A stretch of DNA of 12,752 nt, taken from Flavobacterium sp. GTDB taxonomy: Bacteria > Bacteroidota > Bacteroidia > Flavobacteriales > Flavobacteriaceae. Shown piece after piece: positions 1 to 8,450 of the stretch. The notes beneath the pieces are model-generated. The model made no database searches, was not told where the DNA came from, and was given only the letters and a program-made list of their open reading frames with translations. Position 1 is the stretch's first letter. Each line of letters opens with the position of its first letter. Position numbers and translations under genes: made by a program. The stretch is taken from the NCBI GenBank assembly GCA_015478765.1, contig JADMKR010000231.1, forward strand, positions 1 through 12,752. Reading direction: 5' to 3'.

Positions 1-1388
1 GACTTCACAAGAGGTTGGGATTCCGTTGTATTTCATAGATACGCGCATTCTTTTAGAGCCAAGTGTTGTGCCCGATGGAACTGTAAAAGAACCGGAGACC
101 GGCGTGGTTTGCGAAGCTGCGCGGGTATATACTGTTTCGCCTGCATCGGTAAAGTCTCCATCGCCGTTGTAGTCGATGAACACTGCATAACCTTCGTTGT
201 ACTTCGTTCCCGACCAGAATGGTGTGATGGTGATCGTATTCGATATGCCACGAACCAGATTCGTCGAGATTGATGTAAAATTCTCATATCCGGCCGTGCC
301 TGTCGATGGATTATTGATGGAGCCAAGGACCACTCGGCCAATACGTTCGTCGGCAGTATTATTGCCCTGGGAACTGCAGTAATTTACAGAAGCTGATAAT
401 GTGATAACACTTGCCGAATTACTGACACCGGAAATATTTCCTGCAGCATCTTTTGCCCGTACTGTGAACGAATAGGTTGTTGCAGAAGTCAACCCTGTGA
501 TATTATACGAGGTTGCAGACACAGTGGCTTTCAAAGCAGCTCCCTGATAAACATCATATGCGGTGACACCCACATTATCGGTCGACGCGCTCCAGGACAA
601 ATTGGTTGTCGTTTGTGTCGTACCTGATGCTGACAAATTAGTAGGTACGCTTGGCGCCTGCGTATCGGCTGTTCCGCCGCTGATATTCACAGAATAATCT
701 TCGACCTCACCGTATGAAAAAGCTTCGCAAGCTGTTGGAACACCGTTATATTTCATCGATACGCGCATCCTTGTTGTGCCTAATGCGGCTGTGGCAGGAA
801 TCGTAAATGTACCGTTTACCGGAGAGGCGGTTGAGGCTGACAGTGTCCACACGGTTTCTCCTGCATCGGTGAAATCTCCGTCACGGTTGTAATCGATGAA
901 AACTGCGTAGCCTTCACTGTAAGTACTTCCGGTCCATGAAGGTGTAATCGTTATAGTATAAGCAGTACCTCTATTAACGGCTGCGGAAAGTGAGGTGAAA
1001 TCACTATAACCTGAGCTGGTTGCCGCTGAATTGTCTATACCGGCAAACAGCACTCTGCCAATTCGTTCGTCGGCTACACTATTCCCCTGAGACGTACAGT
1101 AGGAAATGCCTGCAGCCAATGTCGTTACGCTCGCAGTATTACTATTACTGGAAATATTCCCAGCGGCATCTTTCGCGCGTACATAAAACGAATAGGTTGT
1201 TGATGCTGTCAATCCCGTTACTGCATAACTGTTAGTTGCTACTGTAGCCCTAAAAGAACCATTCTGGTAAACGTCGTAACCTGTTACGCCAACATTATCC
1301 GATGATGCAGTCCATGTTAAATTAGTGGACGATTGGGTAGTTCCCGATGCTGCGAGGTTGGTCGGCGCGGTTGGTGCAGTCGTATCCG
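1..1388 (-). repeat. Imperfect 720-bp in-gene tandem repeat (FN3+GEVED module)
   Basis: Two imperfect copies lie inside the protease gene, one at about 669-1388 and one from about 668 to past the left edge. Matching landmarks are exactly 720 bases apart: TTTCATAGATACGCGCAT at 31 against TTTCATCGATACGCGCAT at 751, and the FN3 segments around 601 and 1321. This equals 240 residues, one FN3 plus one GEVED domain. The copies differ at many positions, so this is an old domain duplication rather than a recent amplification. Whether more copies follow cannot be seen here. Confidence 0.85.
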
Positions 1389-3357
1389 AAGACCCTGCGG
1401 TGATCGTAAAATTGGCATTCGACATATCATAAAAAATATGATTTGTTCCTTTTACAATAATCCTGTTTTGACTGCCCGGAAGATTGGGAATTGTTACCGA
1501 TTGGCTTCCGTCATTGGGTGTTGAAGCAAGCAACATCGTCGTGAAAGTATTCCCGCCATCGGTTGATAACAGAATGTCGACATTAGCGGCGTTTACACCG
1601 TTGGCTGTTGTACCTGCAACATTCCAGGTGACAGTTTGTGTCGATCCACCCGCCCACGTTACGGCTGTATTCGGAGCGCTGACAGTAAATGGTCCGGCAG
1701 TTCCGTTGACCGTAATAATTATATCGTCGCTATTATTTGCCGGTCCGCCCGCTCGGTTATCGCGCACTGTCAATCGGAAGTTCATTGTTCTTGCAACCGT
1801 TGGCATAACTTCCCATTTCCACGAGGTTGCGCCGGATTGCACGGTTGACAATCGAGGGAAATATCGTGTCGGCGAAGTGGTTTGCGGAATCGATCTAAAC
1901 GCCGGCCCGGAGGTGCGCGTCGCACTCGGAATGGTCGATGTTGGCGTTCCAACATTCATCTGCTCCCACGCATAGGTAAGAATGTCATTATTGCCATCGG
2001 TTGCCGAACCGGTCAACATAAATGGCGTTCCTTTAGGAATGGTGCGATCGATTCCGGCATTTGCCGTAGGAACCGCATTTCCAGTAGTGACTGTTGTTTG
2101 ACATGTGGTCGTTTTGATATAATTGGTAACCTGTTCGATGCTGATCGCGTGAAAATACGAATCACTGTGTGGCTGCACATCGTTGGTGGCGCCTGTAATA
2201 CCCGCATAACCCATAATCGTTGATCCGCTGCCCGGTTCCATTTGTTTGCCAGTTCCTTCGTTACTGTGCGTAAAAGTATGATTGGCACCAAACTGATGGC
2301 CGATTTCGTGTGCTACATAATCGATATCAAAGTTATCACCTTGCGGGATTCCGTCGTAAGGCGAGGTATAACCGCTTCCTTTTCCGAGCGGCGCAGATGA
2401 CGTCGGATTTTTACAAACACAGCCAATGCAGCCTGCATTTCCACCGCCGCCCGAAGCACCAAACAAATGGCCGATATCGTAATTTGCACTCCCGATTACA
2501 TTGGTAAGCGTGGTTTGTAGTTCCTGGTTCCATGCGCCGCCAGCACCGGTGGATGCCGCTGAATAAGGATCGGATGAGGCGTTCGCGTAAATTACCAGGT
2601 CGTTATTGGCAATAAGATTCATATGAACACCAAAATCCATTTCAAAAATTGCGTTTACTCGTGTCATTGTATTGTTGATGGCAGCTAAAGCAAGAGCCTT
2701 GGTGCCGCCAAAATACGCGGTATATTCGCCGGTGACCGACATCGCCAGTCGGTAGTTACGCAATTTCCCGTCATCGGCATTCGGACGCAAATGTTCGCCG
2801 CCCAGCTCCAGGTCATGTTGTGCCAGACCTATTACTTTGCACTCAAATTTATCCAACGATGCAGTTTTATCTGATTTTTTAAAAACTACATACGCCGAAC
2901 CGTCTTGGGTAAAAGGCTCGATAAATGTCGCCGAACGATCACTTTTGATAGTCATCGCCTGTAATCCTAGCGGTGAAATGCTGAAATAAATCATCGAAGT
3001 AGGATCATCAATACCTTTTCCTACGAACGATTGAATTTCGGGGTACCGGGCCGCAAGCTCAGGATCCATATTCGAGAACTTGAGGATGGTGAAATCTTCG
3101 AATTGTCCTTCGGCAGTAGGGAAAGACATGACAACATCTGAATTTGTTTTGGAATGACGTGACGGAGCTTCAGTTACTATTTTCTGCAGCCGCACTAAAT
3201 CCAATTCGAAAAGTTGAGGGCTCTTGATCGTAGTTTTGTTTTCGACAATTTCGGATCCTAGTTTTGGAGAAGTTGCTTTCCAGTGATCCCTTCCGTTTTG
3301 CGCCCATGAGGTGGACGTGACTGCAAAGATTGCAATCGCAAGTAATTTTAATTTCAT
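1..3357 (-). CDS. Secreted reprolysin-type zinc metalloprotease with two FN3-GEVED repeats (3' end outside window)
   Basis: I read this frame by hand from the ATG at 3357 to the left edge; it has no stop, so the gene is partial, with 1119 residues visible. Residues 1-19 form a signal peptide (cleavage near TSWA-Q), followed by a propeptide-like region to about 198. The peptidase domain spans roughly 199-418 and carries the zinc site HEIGHQFGANH (H350, E351, H354, H360) and a Met-turn, STIMGYAG (M382), as in M12B-like metzincins. A Cys cluster (CIGCVC) precedes the active site. Two Ig/PKD-like segments follow (about 420-650), then FN3 (from about 658), GEVED (about 754-893, with GEVED at 883-887), a second FN3 (from about 898) and the start of a second GEVED. 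Both GEVED copies contain an Asp-rich loop of the IDYNGDGDF type, which could bind calcium. The family role is extracellular protein degradation. Related Bacteroidota proteases usually end in a type IX secretion sorting domain, which would lie beyond the left edge; that part is inference. Confidence 0.93.
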   Translation of the reverse strand, partial: MKLKLLAIAIFAVTSTSWAQNGRDHWKATSPKLGSEIVENKTTIKSPQLFELDLVRLQKIVTEAPSRHSKTNSDVVMSFPTAEGQFEDFTILKFSNMDPELAARYPEIQSFVGKGIDDPTSMIYFSISPLGLQAMTIKSDRSATFIEPFTQDGSAYVVFKKSDKTASLDKFECKVIGLAQHDLELGGEHLRPNADDGKLRNYRLAMSVTGEYTAYFGGTKALALAAINNTMTRVNAIFEMDFGVHMNLIANNDLVIYANASSDPYSAASTGAGGAWNQELQTTLTNVIGSANYDIGHLFGASGGGGNAGCIGCVCKNPTSSAPLGKGSGYTSPYDGIPQGDNFDIDYVAHEIGHQFGANHTFTHSNEGTGKQMEPGSGSTIMGYAGITGATNDVQPHSDSYFHAISIEQVTNYIKTTTCQTTVTTGNAVPTANAGIDRTIPKGTPFMLTGSATDGNNDILTYAWEQMNVGTPTSTIPSATRTSGPAFRSIPQTTSPTRYFPRLSTVQSGATSWKWEVMPTVARTMNFRLTVRDNRAGGPANNSDDIIITVNGTAGPFTVSAPNTAVTWAGGSTQTVTWNVAGTTANGVNAANVDILLSTDGGNTFTTMLLASTPNDGSQSVTIPNLPGSQNRIIVKGTNHIFYDMSNANFTITAGSSDTTAPTAPTNLAASGTTQSSTNLTWTASSDNVGVTGYDVYQNGSFRATVATNSYAVTGLTASTTYSFYVRAKDAAGNISSNSNTASVTTLAAGISYCTSQGNSVADERIGRVLFAGIDNSAATSSGYSDFTSLSAAVNRGTAYTITITPSWTGSTYSEGYAVFIDYNRDGDFTDAGETVWTLSASTASPVNGTFTIPATAALGTTRMRVSMKYNGVPTACEAFSYGEVEDYSVNISGGTADTQAPSVPTNLSASGTTQTTTNLSWSASTDNVGVTAYDVYQGAALKATVSATSYNITGLTSATTYSFTVRAKDAAGNISGVSNSASVITLSASVNYCSSQGNNTADERIGRVVLGSINNPSTGTAGYENFTSISTNLVRGISNTITITPFWSGTKYNEGYAVFIDYNGDGDFTDAGETVYTRAASQTTPVSGSFTVPSGTTLGSKRMRVSMKYNGIPTSCEV

Positions 3358-3621
3358 AAATAGATTTGGGTTTGGGTTAATTATTACGTTAAATGTAGAA
3401 TATTATATATCACGAAAAATTATCTCTTTAAACATTTAACTAAGAAATCGACAAACTACATTATAAATCCTTGCTATATTATTCTTTTTACACGCTAAAT
3501 CTTACAAATGTACTATTGGCCAAATTTGAACAGAAAAACTATTTCCGATGTAAATCTGTCAGTAAGTTTCGTCCACATTAGGAAAACTTTTTTTAATCCA
3601 ATAATTTTATAAAAAAATTTC
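3358..3621. promoter_or_regulatory. Divergent AT-rich intergenic region with promoter candidates
   Basis: This 264-base region separates the divergent protease and oxidoreductase genes and shows no ORF or RNA gene. For the protease (minus strand) the best match to the Bacteroidota -7 element TAnnTTTG is TACATTTG at 3512-3505. A TTCTG lies 18 bases upstream as a weak -33 element, and the resulting leader would be about 140 bases. A weaker alternative, TACATTTA at 3397-3390, would give a leader of about 30 bases. For the plus-strand gene only degenerate candidates are visible, such as TAATTTTA at 3602-3609, and no -33 box is clear. No strong Shine-Dalgarno sequence is visible before either start, which is normal for this phylum. 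Confidence 0.4.
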
Positions 3622-4731
3622 ATGCATCTTAGTTTTTGGGAAATTGACACCTGGTTTTCAAATGTCGATTATACGATTGTAGGCAGCGGCATCGTTGGCT
3701 TGAATGCAGCGTTAAGATTGCGGGAACGGTTTCCCGAAAGTAAAATTTTGATTTTAGAAAAAGGGCCCTTGCCACAAGGCGCGAGTACAAAAAATGCCGG
3801 ATTTGCCTGCTTCGGCAGCTTGTCTGAAATTGTTGCAGACCTTACTAACCATTCGGAGCAAGAAGTTCTAGAGTTAATAAGCAAACGATGGGAAGGATTA
3901 CATAAACTTCGTTCGCGGCTGGGCGATGCAAACATTGATTTCCAAAATAACGGAGGTTACGAATTGTTTACCGGTGAGAACGATCGCTTTCACGAATGCG
4001 CTGAGCAAATGCCTTACGTCAACGACCTGCTGCGTTCCTTATTTAAAAATGATGTATTTGTACGGCAGCGCGATAAATTTGGTTTTGAAGGCGTTGCATC
4101 GGAGCTTATATTCAACCCATTTGAATCCCAGATCGATACCGGCCGCATGATGAAATCCTTATTGAAGGTAGCTGTTAACGCCGATATATTAATTTTAAAC
4201 CAGCAGCAAGTTGTAGAGTTTCACGATAAAAGTGACCACGTACATGTAGCCTTGCCAAACTATAGTTTTAAAACCCGTAAATTACTTTTCGCCACAAACG
4301 GATTTGCCGCGACACTAACCAACAACGCTGTAAAACCAGCACGCGCGCAGGTTTTAATAACAAAGCCTATTCCCGGACTAAAGATTAAAGGCACTTTCCA
4401 TATAGACCAGGGTTATTACTACTTCCGCAATATTGGAGATCGAATACTATTCGGAGGCGGTCGAAACCTCGATTTTGCTGGTGAAACCACCACCGATTTC
4501 GGCGAAAGCGAATTGATACAGCGACGTCTTGACAAACTGCTGCGTGAAATAATCCTGCCAAACACAACTTTCGAGATTGAACACCGCTGGAGCGGCATCA
4601 TGGGCATAGGCGAAAGCAAGAAACCGATTGTGGAAAGATTGTCGGAAAACGTATATTGCGGTGTCAGGCTGGGCGGAATGGGAATCGCGATTGGAAGTAC
4701 CATCGGCACAGATTTGGCCAACTTAGTTTAA
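3622..4731 (+). CDS. FAD-dependent oxidoreductase, DAO family
   Basis: This 369-residue protein has the N-terminal dinucleotide fold of the D-amino-acid oxidase (DAO) family. The Rossmann glycine motif is G21-S-G23-I-V-G26, with E46 at the end of the second strand (ILILEKG) positioned to bind the FAD ribose. A QGASTKNAGFACFGS segment follows, and the C-terminal FAD-closing motif is VRLGGMGIAIGSTIG. Length is typical for the family, and no signal peptide or membrane segment is seen, so a cytoplasmic enzyme is expected. The 14 or so residues before the first strand (MHLSFWEIDTWFSN) resemble what I recall of Flavobacterium homologues, which supports the ATG at 3622. The gene ends 9 bases before mtgA without a terminator, so the two are probably cotranscribed. 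The substrate cannot be read from sequence; an amine or amino acid is the family expectation, and a D-amino acid link to the wall is only a guess. Confidence 0.88.
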   Translation: MHLSFWEIDTWFSNVDYTIVGSGIVGLNAALRLRERFPESKILILEKGPLPQGASTKNAGFACFGSLSEIVADLTNHSEQEVLELISKRWEGLHKLRSRLGDANIDFQNNGGYELFTGENDRFHECAEQMPYVNDLLRSLFKNDVFVRQRDKFGFEGVASELIFNPFESQIDTGRMMKSLLKVAVNADILILNQQQVVEFHDKSDHVHVALPNYSFKTRKLLFATNGFAATLTNNAVKPARAQVLITKPIPGLKIKGTFHIDQGYYYFRNIGDRILFGGGRNLDFAGETTTDFGESELIQRRLDKLLREIILPNTTFEIEHRWSGIMGIGESKKPIVERLSENVYCGVRLGGMGIAIGSTIGTDLANLV

Positions 4732-4740
4732 TACATTATT

Positions 4741-5421
4741 ATGTTCAAGAAAATTATCCGCTTTCTCTTTCGCGCCGTGTTGTGGTTCTTCGGAATTTCA
4801 CTTTTTATGGTTGTCCTGTTCAAGTTCGTTCCCGTTCCTTTCACGCCGTTAATGGCAATCCGATTTGTCGAAAATAAATTCGACGGCAAAGAAGTGTACT
4901 TCAACCACGATTGGGAACCATTGGAAAACATCTCACCGAATTTACAAAAAGCAGTTATAGCCAGTGAAGACGGTACCTTTTTAAAACATAGCGGTTTCGA
5001 TTTTGAAGCGATCGAAAAAGCGATGAAGAACAACGAACAAGGAAAAAAGCTCAAAGGCGGCAGCACCATATCGCAACAAACAGCCAAAAATGTATTCTTG
5101 TGGCAAGGCAGAAGCTATCTGCGTAAAGGCCTGGAAGCTTATTTTACCGTACTTATCGAATTTATTTGGGGCAAGGAACGCATCATGGAGGTTTACCTGA
5201 ACAGCATCGAAATGGGAAATGGCGTTTATGGCGCGCAGGCAGCGGCCCGCCATTGGTACAGCAAGGACGCATCGAATCTGACAAAACGTGAAGCAGCCGG
5301 AATTGCCGCAATTTTGCCCAATCCCCGTAAATTTGCCGCCAGTAATTCATCTTCATATATCAACCGCCGAAAAGACCGCATCGTTCGCCATATGCGATAC
5401 GTGGGGAAACTTGAATACTAG
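4741..5421 (+). CDS. mtgA: Monofunctional peptidoglycan glycosyltransferase (GT51)
   Basis: MtgA polymerises lipid II into glycan strands on the outer face of the inner membrane. The 226-residue protein begins with one transmembrane anchor (about residues 8-30), and the GT51 domain fills the rest. Family motifs are present in order: SEDGTFLKHSGFD with catalytic Glu E76, then GGSTISQQTAKN (106-117), then RKGLEAYFTVLIE (128-140) with E140, and KERIMEVYLNSIEMGNGVYG (from 145). There is no transpeptidase domain, which separates it from bifunctional class A PBPs. Length is close to that of known MtgA proteins. It lies 9 bases downstream of the FAD oxidoreductase and ends directly at a hairpin terminator, so it is the last gene of a two-gene operon. 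Confidence 0.95.
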   Translation: MFKKIIRFLFRAVLWFFGISLFMVVLFKFVPVPFTPLMAIRFVENKFDGKEVYFNHDWEPLENISPNLQKAVIASEDGTFLKHSGFDFEAIEKAMKNNEQGKKLKGGSTISQQTAKNVFLWQGRSYLRKGLEAYFTVLIEFIWGKERIMEVYLNSIEMGNGVYGAQAAARHWYSKDASNLTKREAAGIAAILPNPRKFAASNSSSYINRRKDRIVRHMRYVGKLEY

Positions 5422-5422
5422 A

Positions 5423-5448
5423 AAAGCCCCCGAATGGAGGCTTTAATT
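5423..5448. terminator. Bidirectional hairpin terminator between mtgA and the lipoprotein gene
   Basis: AAAGCCCCC (5423-5431) pairs with GGAGGCTTT (5436-5444), with one mismatch and a GAAT loop. On the plus strand it lies one base past the mtgA stop and is followed by TTTAATTAA. On the minus strand the stem is followed by CTTTTC, so it can also end the facing lipoprotein transcript. The genes on either side converge here. Confidence 0.75.
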
Positions 5449-5465
5449 AAGTAATTAAGACAAAT

Positions 5466-6026
5466 TTACTGAATAATGATTGGAAACGAAACCTCAACAT
5501 CGGTCTCGCCACCGGCATTCGTGACGTCACCCTGGGCAACACCTGCAGCCAATTTATTCGGTTCGTGCTTAAGAATGACCGTAAAATTTCCGGTCCCTGC
5601 ACTGATGGTGGTCAATTCGAAATTAACACCAACAGGATTACCATCGGCATCGTTGGGCGCCGCATAAGCCACTGATCCAATCACCGACGGGATCCCGTAA
5701 AAAAATTGATGATCTTCGGCCTCTTCCGTAATTTCCAAAGTAATATTGTCGGATGGCGTGACCGATTCATTTAACAACTGTATCGAACCGTCATATATCG
5801 TATTCGAATTTAAGTTTCCACTGACCGTAACTTGCGGGACACCGGGACCGTCGCCATCCAAATCGCGGTACGTCAGCAAAATAGCATCGCTGCCGGCCGA
5901 GGTTAAAGTTACCTGCACCGTTGTAATCAGCTCTTCTTCATTGATAGGCAGCGGATTATCGTCGGTTGAACATCCGTTAAAAAACAGGGCAATTGCCGCA
6001 AATGATAATAATTTTAAAGTTTTCAT
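5466..6026 (-). CDS. Small lipoprotein of the receptor operon, function unknown
   Basis: This 186-residue protein has a lipoprotein signal (MKTLKLLSFAAIALFFNGC) with the acylated Cys at C19, so it should be anchored in a membrane, probably the outer one. The body is predicted to be mostly beta strand. Two Asp-rich loops, DLDGDG (D55, D57, D59) and NDADGN (125-130), resemble calcium-binding turns. H106 in EEAEDHQFF and H154 in LKHEPNK are possible metal ligands; that is inference. From memory, similar Flavobacteria proteins are labelled 'type 1 periplasmic binding fold', but at this length a true periplasmic binding protein is unlikely. It starts 15 bases after the TonB-dependent receptor stop, which ties it to that receptor's job, perhaps as a surface or periplasmic partner in metal capture. 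The exact role is unknown. Confidence 0.85.
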   Translation of the reverse strand: MKTLKLLSFAAIALFFNGCSTDDNPLPINEEELITTVQVTLTSAGSDAILLTYRDLDGDGPGVPQVTVSGNLNSNTIYDGSIQLLNESVTPSDNITLEITEEAEDHQFFYGIPSVIGSVAYAAPNDADGNPVGVNFELTTISAGTGNFTVILKHEPNKLAAGVAQGDVTNAGGETDVEVSFPIIIQ

Positions 6027-6041
6027 ATTTAATTTTCAGTA

Positions 6042-8408
6042 TTAGTAATTGATTTTTATTTGAAGTGTAAAATTTCTTCCGATATCATCGGAATAATAAC
6101 GGTTTCGATTTAAATAGTCGCGATAATTGGTGTTCATTACGTTATGGATGTTGAACGCGACATGCACCGTCGAATTGGCAAATCCGCCGAATTCCATCGA
6201 TGAATTAAAATGGAACAAATGGTATCCCGCGGGCGGCCGACTAATATTGACATTCGTTCGTACCGGCTGCCCATCTATACTAACATCGGCGATAAAGTCA
6301 TTGTCGGGATATCGGGATTGAAAAAATGCAGCCTCACTCCGAATGCCGGCCGAAAATTGATGCCAGTTCTCGTTCCGATAAGTAACACTGTTTTTCCACT
6401 GCAGAGGCGGCATCGATATTAGTGGCATATCGGTTTCCAGGTTTGTACCGTTCACATACGACAAATCGGATTTATATCCAAAATTCTGCGCTGTATATAC
6501 TGCGCCTGCATCGATACCGAATATGCGAACGGGTGCCTGCATATATTCCCAAACCGGAAACGCACCGCGAATCGATTGCTCGATACCTGTTGGTGCATCA
6601 ATAATGAAATCGTCTATATAACTAAAAAACGGATTTACCTGAATTTGCCACGTATCTTTTTCGAAATTGGCGAGCGTGGAAATCTTGTACACCACTTCCT
6701 TCTCCAAACGAAGGTCACCGAGTTCAATCTGCCCCGAAGCATGATGGAGCCCGTCACTAAAAAGCTCTGACGGATTCGGATTCCTGCTCGCAATGCTGGC
6801 ATTGGTGATCCATTGCGTAGCATCAGAAACTGAATATGTCAATCCGGTACTCGCAGATAGGTTGTGATAATTGAATATGGGATTTGTTCGCCATTGGGTT
6901 CCGAAATCACCGGTGATGATTTCATTGAAATCAGCATTGTAGCCATTGGTTTCCCATCTGGATTTGAGATAATATTTGATTGCATCGATTCGGCTGAAAT
7001 CATAACGTGCGCCTGCCTCCAGTCGGATTTTATCATCCACTTGCTTTTTGACGGTTGCGTACGCTCCCACATCATACTTGTTATAATCCGGGATCAGCCG
7101 CCGTACCCCGGTTTGAGGATTCGGGGTGTTATTTTGATATTGCGCACTGATGCCGTATGTGACCGATATTCGTCCGAATTTCGAATCCATGTCGGCATTC
7201 ACTGAATGAGTAGATAAATCCAAATCTAACGAAGGCTTTCCTGATTCTGTTCTGCGGATGTCAAATTCCTGCCTGTTGTTGTATTGAAATGCATACTGAA
7301 GCGACAGTTTTCCGATTGGCATTTGCCGATAGTAGGCCAATTTTGCAAGATGATGTGCTACTTGTTGACGGGGGGCATCAATTTCATACGAAAACGGATT
7401 CACGACCGACGGGGATTCATTATTGATCGCCGATACCAAGTCGGAAATGTTCCCGATATGCGATGCGCGAAGTATTGCGATGTTTGCGCTGTAAAAGCTG
7501 TAATCGGCGCTAAAACCAAAACCATCTCCCCGAAATCCGATGTTTGCCATGGCATTGAGTTCGCGATTTCCGGTATTCGACAAAACATAGTCGGGTGCCT
7601 CGCGATCGCCAAAATGTTTATACGTCCCGAGTGCGCGATATTGCCACCCCGATTTTGTTCCTTTGGTAATTGAAGATGAGATGCTGCCTCCGCGGCCGTT
7701 GGTCGCACCGTTCAGGATAGTCTGTCCGTATAAAGTGTCGCGCAAAGGGATATTTTGCGGTTCGATGATGACAATTCCGCCAATAGCGTCTCCGCCATAT
7801 CTAAGCGCTTCGGCACCTTTGACCAATGAAACCGAACCTGCACTGTTGACATCGATATTCGGTGCGTGTTCTGCGCCCCATTGATGGTCTTCCATCCGGA
7901 CGTTGTTGTTCACTATCACCACCCGACTGCTATGCAATCCGTGGATGATGGGCTTCACTACCGCAGTGCCGCTTCGCAATGAGGAAACTCCGGGAATTTC
8001 CCGCAACAGATCGCCGATTGACGCGCTGCTAAATTGCTCCACAGTTTTACGAGTGAGTTCGCGAGCTACAACCGGAACGTTAGTTTGGTCGGTAATAACC
8101 ACCTCAGCCAAAGCGGATACTTCTTGTTTTAGCATCAAATTCAGCTCAGTGTCGGATGTTACCTGAATTAAGGTATCTACCTGCTTGTAACCCAAGAATG
8201 AAACATAGAGTCGGTTCCAGCCACGTGGAACGGAAACGGAGTAATTGCCGTCAGGATCGGCTGAAGCAAAATTTTCGGCAATATGAATGTGGCTTCCTCC
8301 GAGGACTTCATTATTGTTTCCGGTAATTTTTCCGTAAAGAACATGTTGTGCATAAAGAGTTGCATGACCTCCCCATAAAAGGAAAGCCAGCATTAAAAAA
8401 TAACGCAT
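6042..8408 (-). CDS. TonB-dependent outer-membrane receptor, ZnuD-like metal receptor
   Basis: This 788-residue outer-membrane receptor imports a ligand using energy from TonB-ExbB-ExbD. Residues 1-20 are a signal peptide (MRYFLMLAFLLWGGHATLYA). Residues 21 to about 95 form a carboxypeptidase regulatory-like beta-sandwich typical of Bacteroidota. A short EVVITDQ segment leads to the plug (about 105-220), with LLREIPGVSS and LRYGGDAIGGIVI. The remainder is a 22-strand-type beta-barrel ending in the aromatic-rich FTLQIKINY. The plug stretch GLHSSRVVIVNNNVRMEDHQ and the following WGAEHAPNID match the ZnuD-like group that takes up zinc and related metals or chelates. No SusD partner is present, which argues against a glycan receptor. 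The start at 8408 is supported by the signal peptide; no clear ribosome binding site is seen. The gene lies 42 bases after a His/Cys-rich secreted protein and 15 bases before a lipoprotein, probably in one operon. The exact ligand (zinc, copper, haem or other) cannot be settled from sequence. Confidence 0.93.
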   Translation of the reverse strand: MRYFLMLAFLLWGGHATLYAQHVLYGKITGNNNEVLGGSHIHIAENFASADPDGNYSVSVPRGWNRLYVSFLGYKQVDTLIQVTSDTELNLMLKQEVSALAEVVITDQTNVPVVARELTRKTVEQFSSASIGDLLREIPGVSSLRSGTAVVKPIIHGLHSSRVVIVNNNVRMEDHQWGAEHAPNIDVNSAGSVSLVKGAEALRYGGDAIGGIVIIEPQNIPLRDTLYGQTILNGATNGRGGSISSSITKGTKSGWQYRALGTYKHFGDREAPDYVLSNTGNRELNAMANIGFRGDGFGFSADYSFYSANIAILRASHIGNISDLVSAINNESPSVVNPFSYEIDAPRQQVAHHLAKLAYYRQMPIGKLSLQYAFQYNNRQEFDIRRTESGKPSLDLDLSTHSVNADMDSKFGRISVTYGISAQYQNNTPNPQTGVRRLIPDYNKYDVGAYATVKKQVDDKIRLEAGARYDFSRIDAIKYYLKSRWETNGYNADFNEIITGDFGTQWRTNPIFNYHNLSASTGLTYSVSDATQWITNASIASRNPNPSELFSDGLHHASGQIELGDLRLEKEVVYKISTLANFEKDTWQIQVNPFFSYIDDFIIDAPTGIEQSIRGAFPVWEYMQAPVRIFGIDAGAVYTAQNFGYKSDLSYVNGTNLETDMPLISMPPLQWKNSVTYRNENWHQFSAGIRSEAAFFQSRYPDNDFIADVSIDGQPVRTNVNISRPPAGYHLFHFNSSMEFGGFANSTVHVAFNIHNVMNTNYRDYLNRNRYYSDDIGRNFTLQIKINY

Positions 8409-8450
8409 AGTAATTTTCTGAAATTATAAATCGGTTAATCCGTAAATAAT

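Noticed and set aside
1..1388. The 720-bp repeat as a mobile element or CRISPR-like array
   Set aside because: The copies are in frame, divergent at many positions and encode FN3 and GEVED domains, so they are a protein-domain duplication.
1484..1975. 163-residue plus-strand frame inside the protease region
   Set aside because: It is antisense to the protease frame, which reads through without a stop and has clear domains; no family is recognisable in the plus frame.
5445..5465. AATTAA repeats after the mtgA terminator as an attachment site or direct repeat
   Set aside because: Short AT-rich repetition in an intergenic gap, with no integrase or other mobile gene nearby.
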